Below are positions 14,409-14,538 of a stretch of DNA of 14,538 nt, one piece after another. A model generated the notes under the pieces. The model had not been told where the DNA came from, ran no database searches, and worked only from the letters and a program-made list of their open reading frames with translations. How positions within the stretch are numbered: position 1 is the stretch's first letter; the number at the start of each line of letters is the position of its first letter. Source of the DNA: a bacterium UBP7_UBA7824. GTDB taxonomy: Bacteria > UBP7 > UBA6624. The DNA lies in contig DLTY01000047.1 of NCBI GenBank assembly GCA_002501535.1, positions 27,518-42,055 of the forward strand, in the 5' to 3' direction. Both the position numbers and the translations under genes were made by a program.

Positions 14409-14444
14409 AAAGCCTTTTGCATAAAAGCAAATCGGCTTTTTTTT
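14409..14444 (+). terminator. Hairpin with T tract (terminator or attenuator)
   Basis: Outer stem AAAGCC (14409-14414) pairs with GGCTTT (14434-14439). Inner stem TTTGC (14416-14420) pairs with GCAAA (14427-14431), with a six-base loop ATAAAA. Eight T residues run from 14437 to 14444. This has the form of a plus-strand intrinsic terminator. The gene to its left (DUF309) is on the minus strand, so the hairpin either ends read-through from the HmuV-like gene or attenuates the transcript leading into the prepilin gene. Confidence 0.7.
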
Positions 14445-14473
14445 AAATTTTAAATTTTTTAATTAATGTATCA

Positions 14474-14501
14474 GAGCCCTTGTATTAAGACAAGAAGGCT
14501 C
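14474..14501 (+). promoter_or_regulatory. Leader hairpin abutting the prepilin ribosome binding site
   Basis: GAGCC (14474-14478) pairs with GGCTC (14497-14501) and CTTGT (14479-14483) with ACAAG (14490-14494). A two-base AA bulge lies on the 3' side and the loop is ATTAAG. The stem ends directly before AGGAGGTGA (14502-14510), so its stability could affect ribosome access. No T tract follows. Its plan closely copies the hairpin 30 bases upstream. Confidence 0.6.
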
Positions 14502-14510
14502 AGGAGGTGA
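14502..14510 (+). promoter_or_regulatory. Strong ribosome binding site of the prepilin-like gene
   Basis: AGGAGGTGA, nearly complete complementarity to the 16S rRNA 3' end, seven bases ahead of the ATG at 14518. It is the strongest such site in the window and suggests high expression. Confidence 0.85.
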
Positions 14511-14517
14511 ATATATT

Positions 14518-14538
14518 ATGAAAAGAGGTTTTACTCTT
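14518..14538 (+). CDS. Prepilin or pseudopilin, first seven codons only
   Basis: Only MKRGFTL is present before the window ends. A short basic leader ending in Gly, followed by Phe-Thr-Leu, is the classic prepilin peptidase (PilD) cleavage site (G^FTLIE) of type IV pilins and type II secretion pseudopilins. The strong ribosome binding site directly upstream shows this is a real start. Seven residues cannot separate major pilin, minor pilin and pseudopilin. Confidence 0.65.

Noticed and set aside
1..14538. c-type cytochrome (CXXCH) genes near the maturation operon
   Set aside because: No CXXCH motif was seen in any real gene of the window; substrates of the Ccm system must be encoded elsewhere.
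1..14538. Mobile element, CRISPR array, tRNA or rRNA
   Set aside because: No transposase, integrase, regular direct repeats or cloverleaf-like sequences were noticed; coding sequence fills almost the entire window.

Overview
The window comes from an AT-rich, gene-dense, Gram-negative bacterial chromosome. It has a complete System I (Ccm) cytochrome c maturation locus, a periplasmic HtrA/Deg protease, a haem-type ABC importer and the start of a prepilin gene. System I and the DegP family point to a proteobacterium or related group, perhaps a streamlined marine lineage, but I cannot fix the taxon from sequence alone. There is no sign of an integrated element, tRNA, rRNA or CRISPR array.

Layout. 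(1) Positions 1-662, minus: the N-terminal part of a double-hotdog acyl-CoA thioesterase that runs off the window. It is divergent from an amidinotransferase/DDAH-like enzyme (704-1606, plus). (2) Positions 1616-9702, minus: a 12-gene operon in the order TPR membrane protein (CcmI-like), ccmA, ccmB, ccmC, ccmD, ccmE, ccmF, ccmG, ccmH, a 30-codon membrane microprotein, a DUF2157 membrane protein and a degenerate GDYXXLXY-type protein. With the starts chosen here, every junction overlaps (4, 5, 8 or 11 bases), so the operon has no intergenic base. Two members, ccmD (32 codons) and the 30-codon gene, are easily missed. (3) Positions 9777-10409, plus: an aquaporin, divergent from the ccm operon, with a plant-TIP-like selectivity filter. 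It converges on an HtrA/DegP protease (10406-11935, minus) and the two stop codons share bases. (4) Positions 11986-13832, plus: a FecCD-type permease and HmuV-type ATPase pair, overlapping by ATGA. It converges, again with overlapping stops, on a DUF309 protein (13829-14365, minus). (5) Positions 14390-14538: two similar hairpins, the first followed by a T tract and the second abutting a strong ribosome binding site. They precede the first seven codons of a gene that begins like a type IV prepilin or pseudopilin.

How the genes work together. CcmA and CcmB (ABC transporter), CcmC and CcmD load haem onto CcmE (His130 and Tyr134 are present). CcmG and CcmH keep apocytochrome cysteines reduced, and CcmF with the CcmH/I module performs ligation. 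CcmI appears to be split here: a TPR protein sits at the front of the operon, and a lone hydrophobic peptide resembling the first CcmI membrane segment lies directly after ccmH. The DUF2157 and GDYXXLXY genes at the end of the operon are an unexplained but tightly coupled addition. The nearby hmuUV-like pair may supply haem or iron, but no substrate-binding protein or outer-membrane receptor is in the window.
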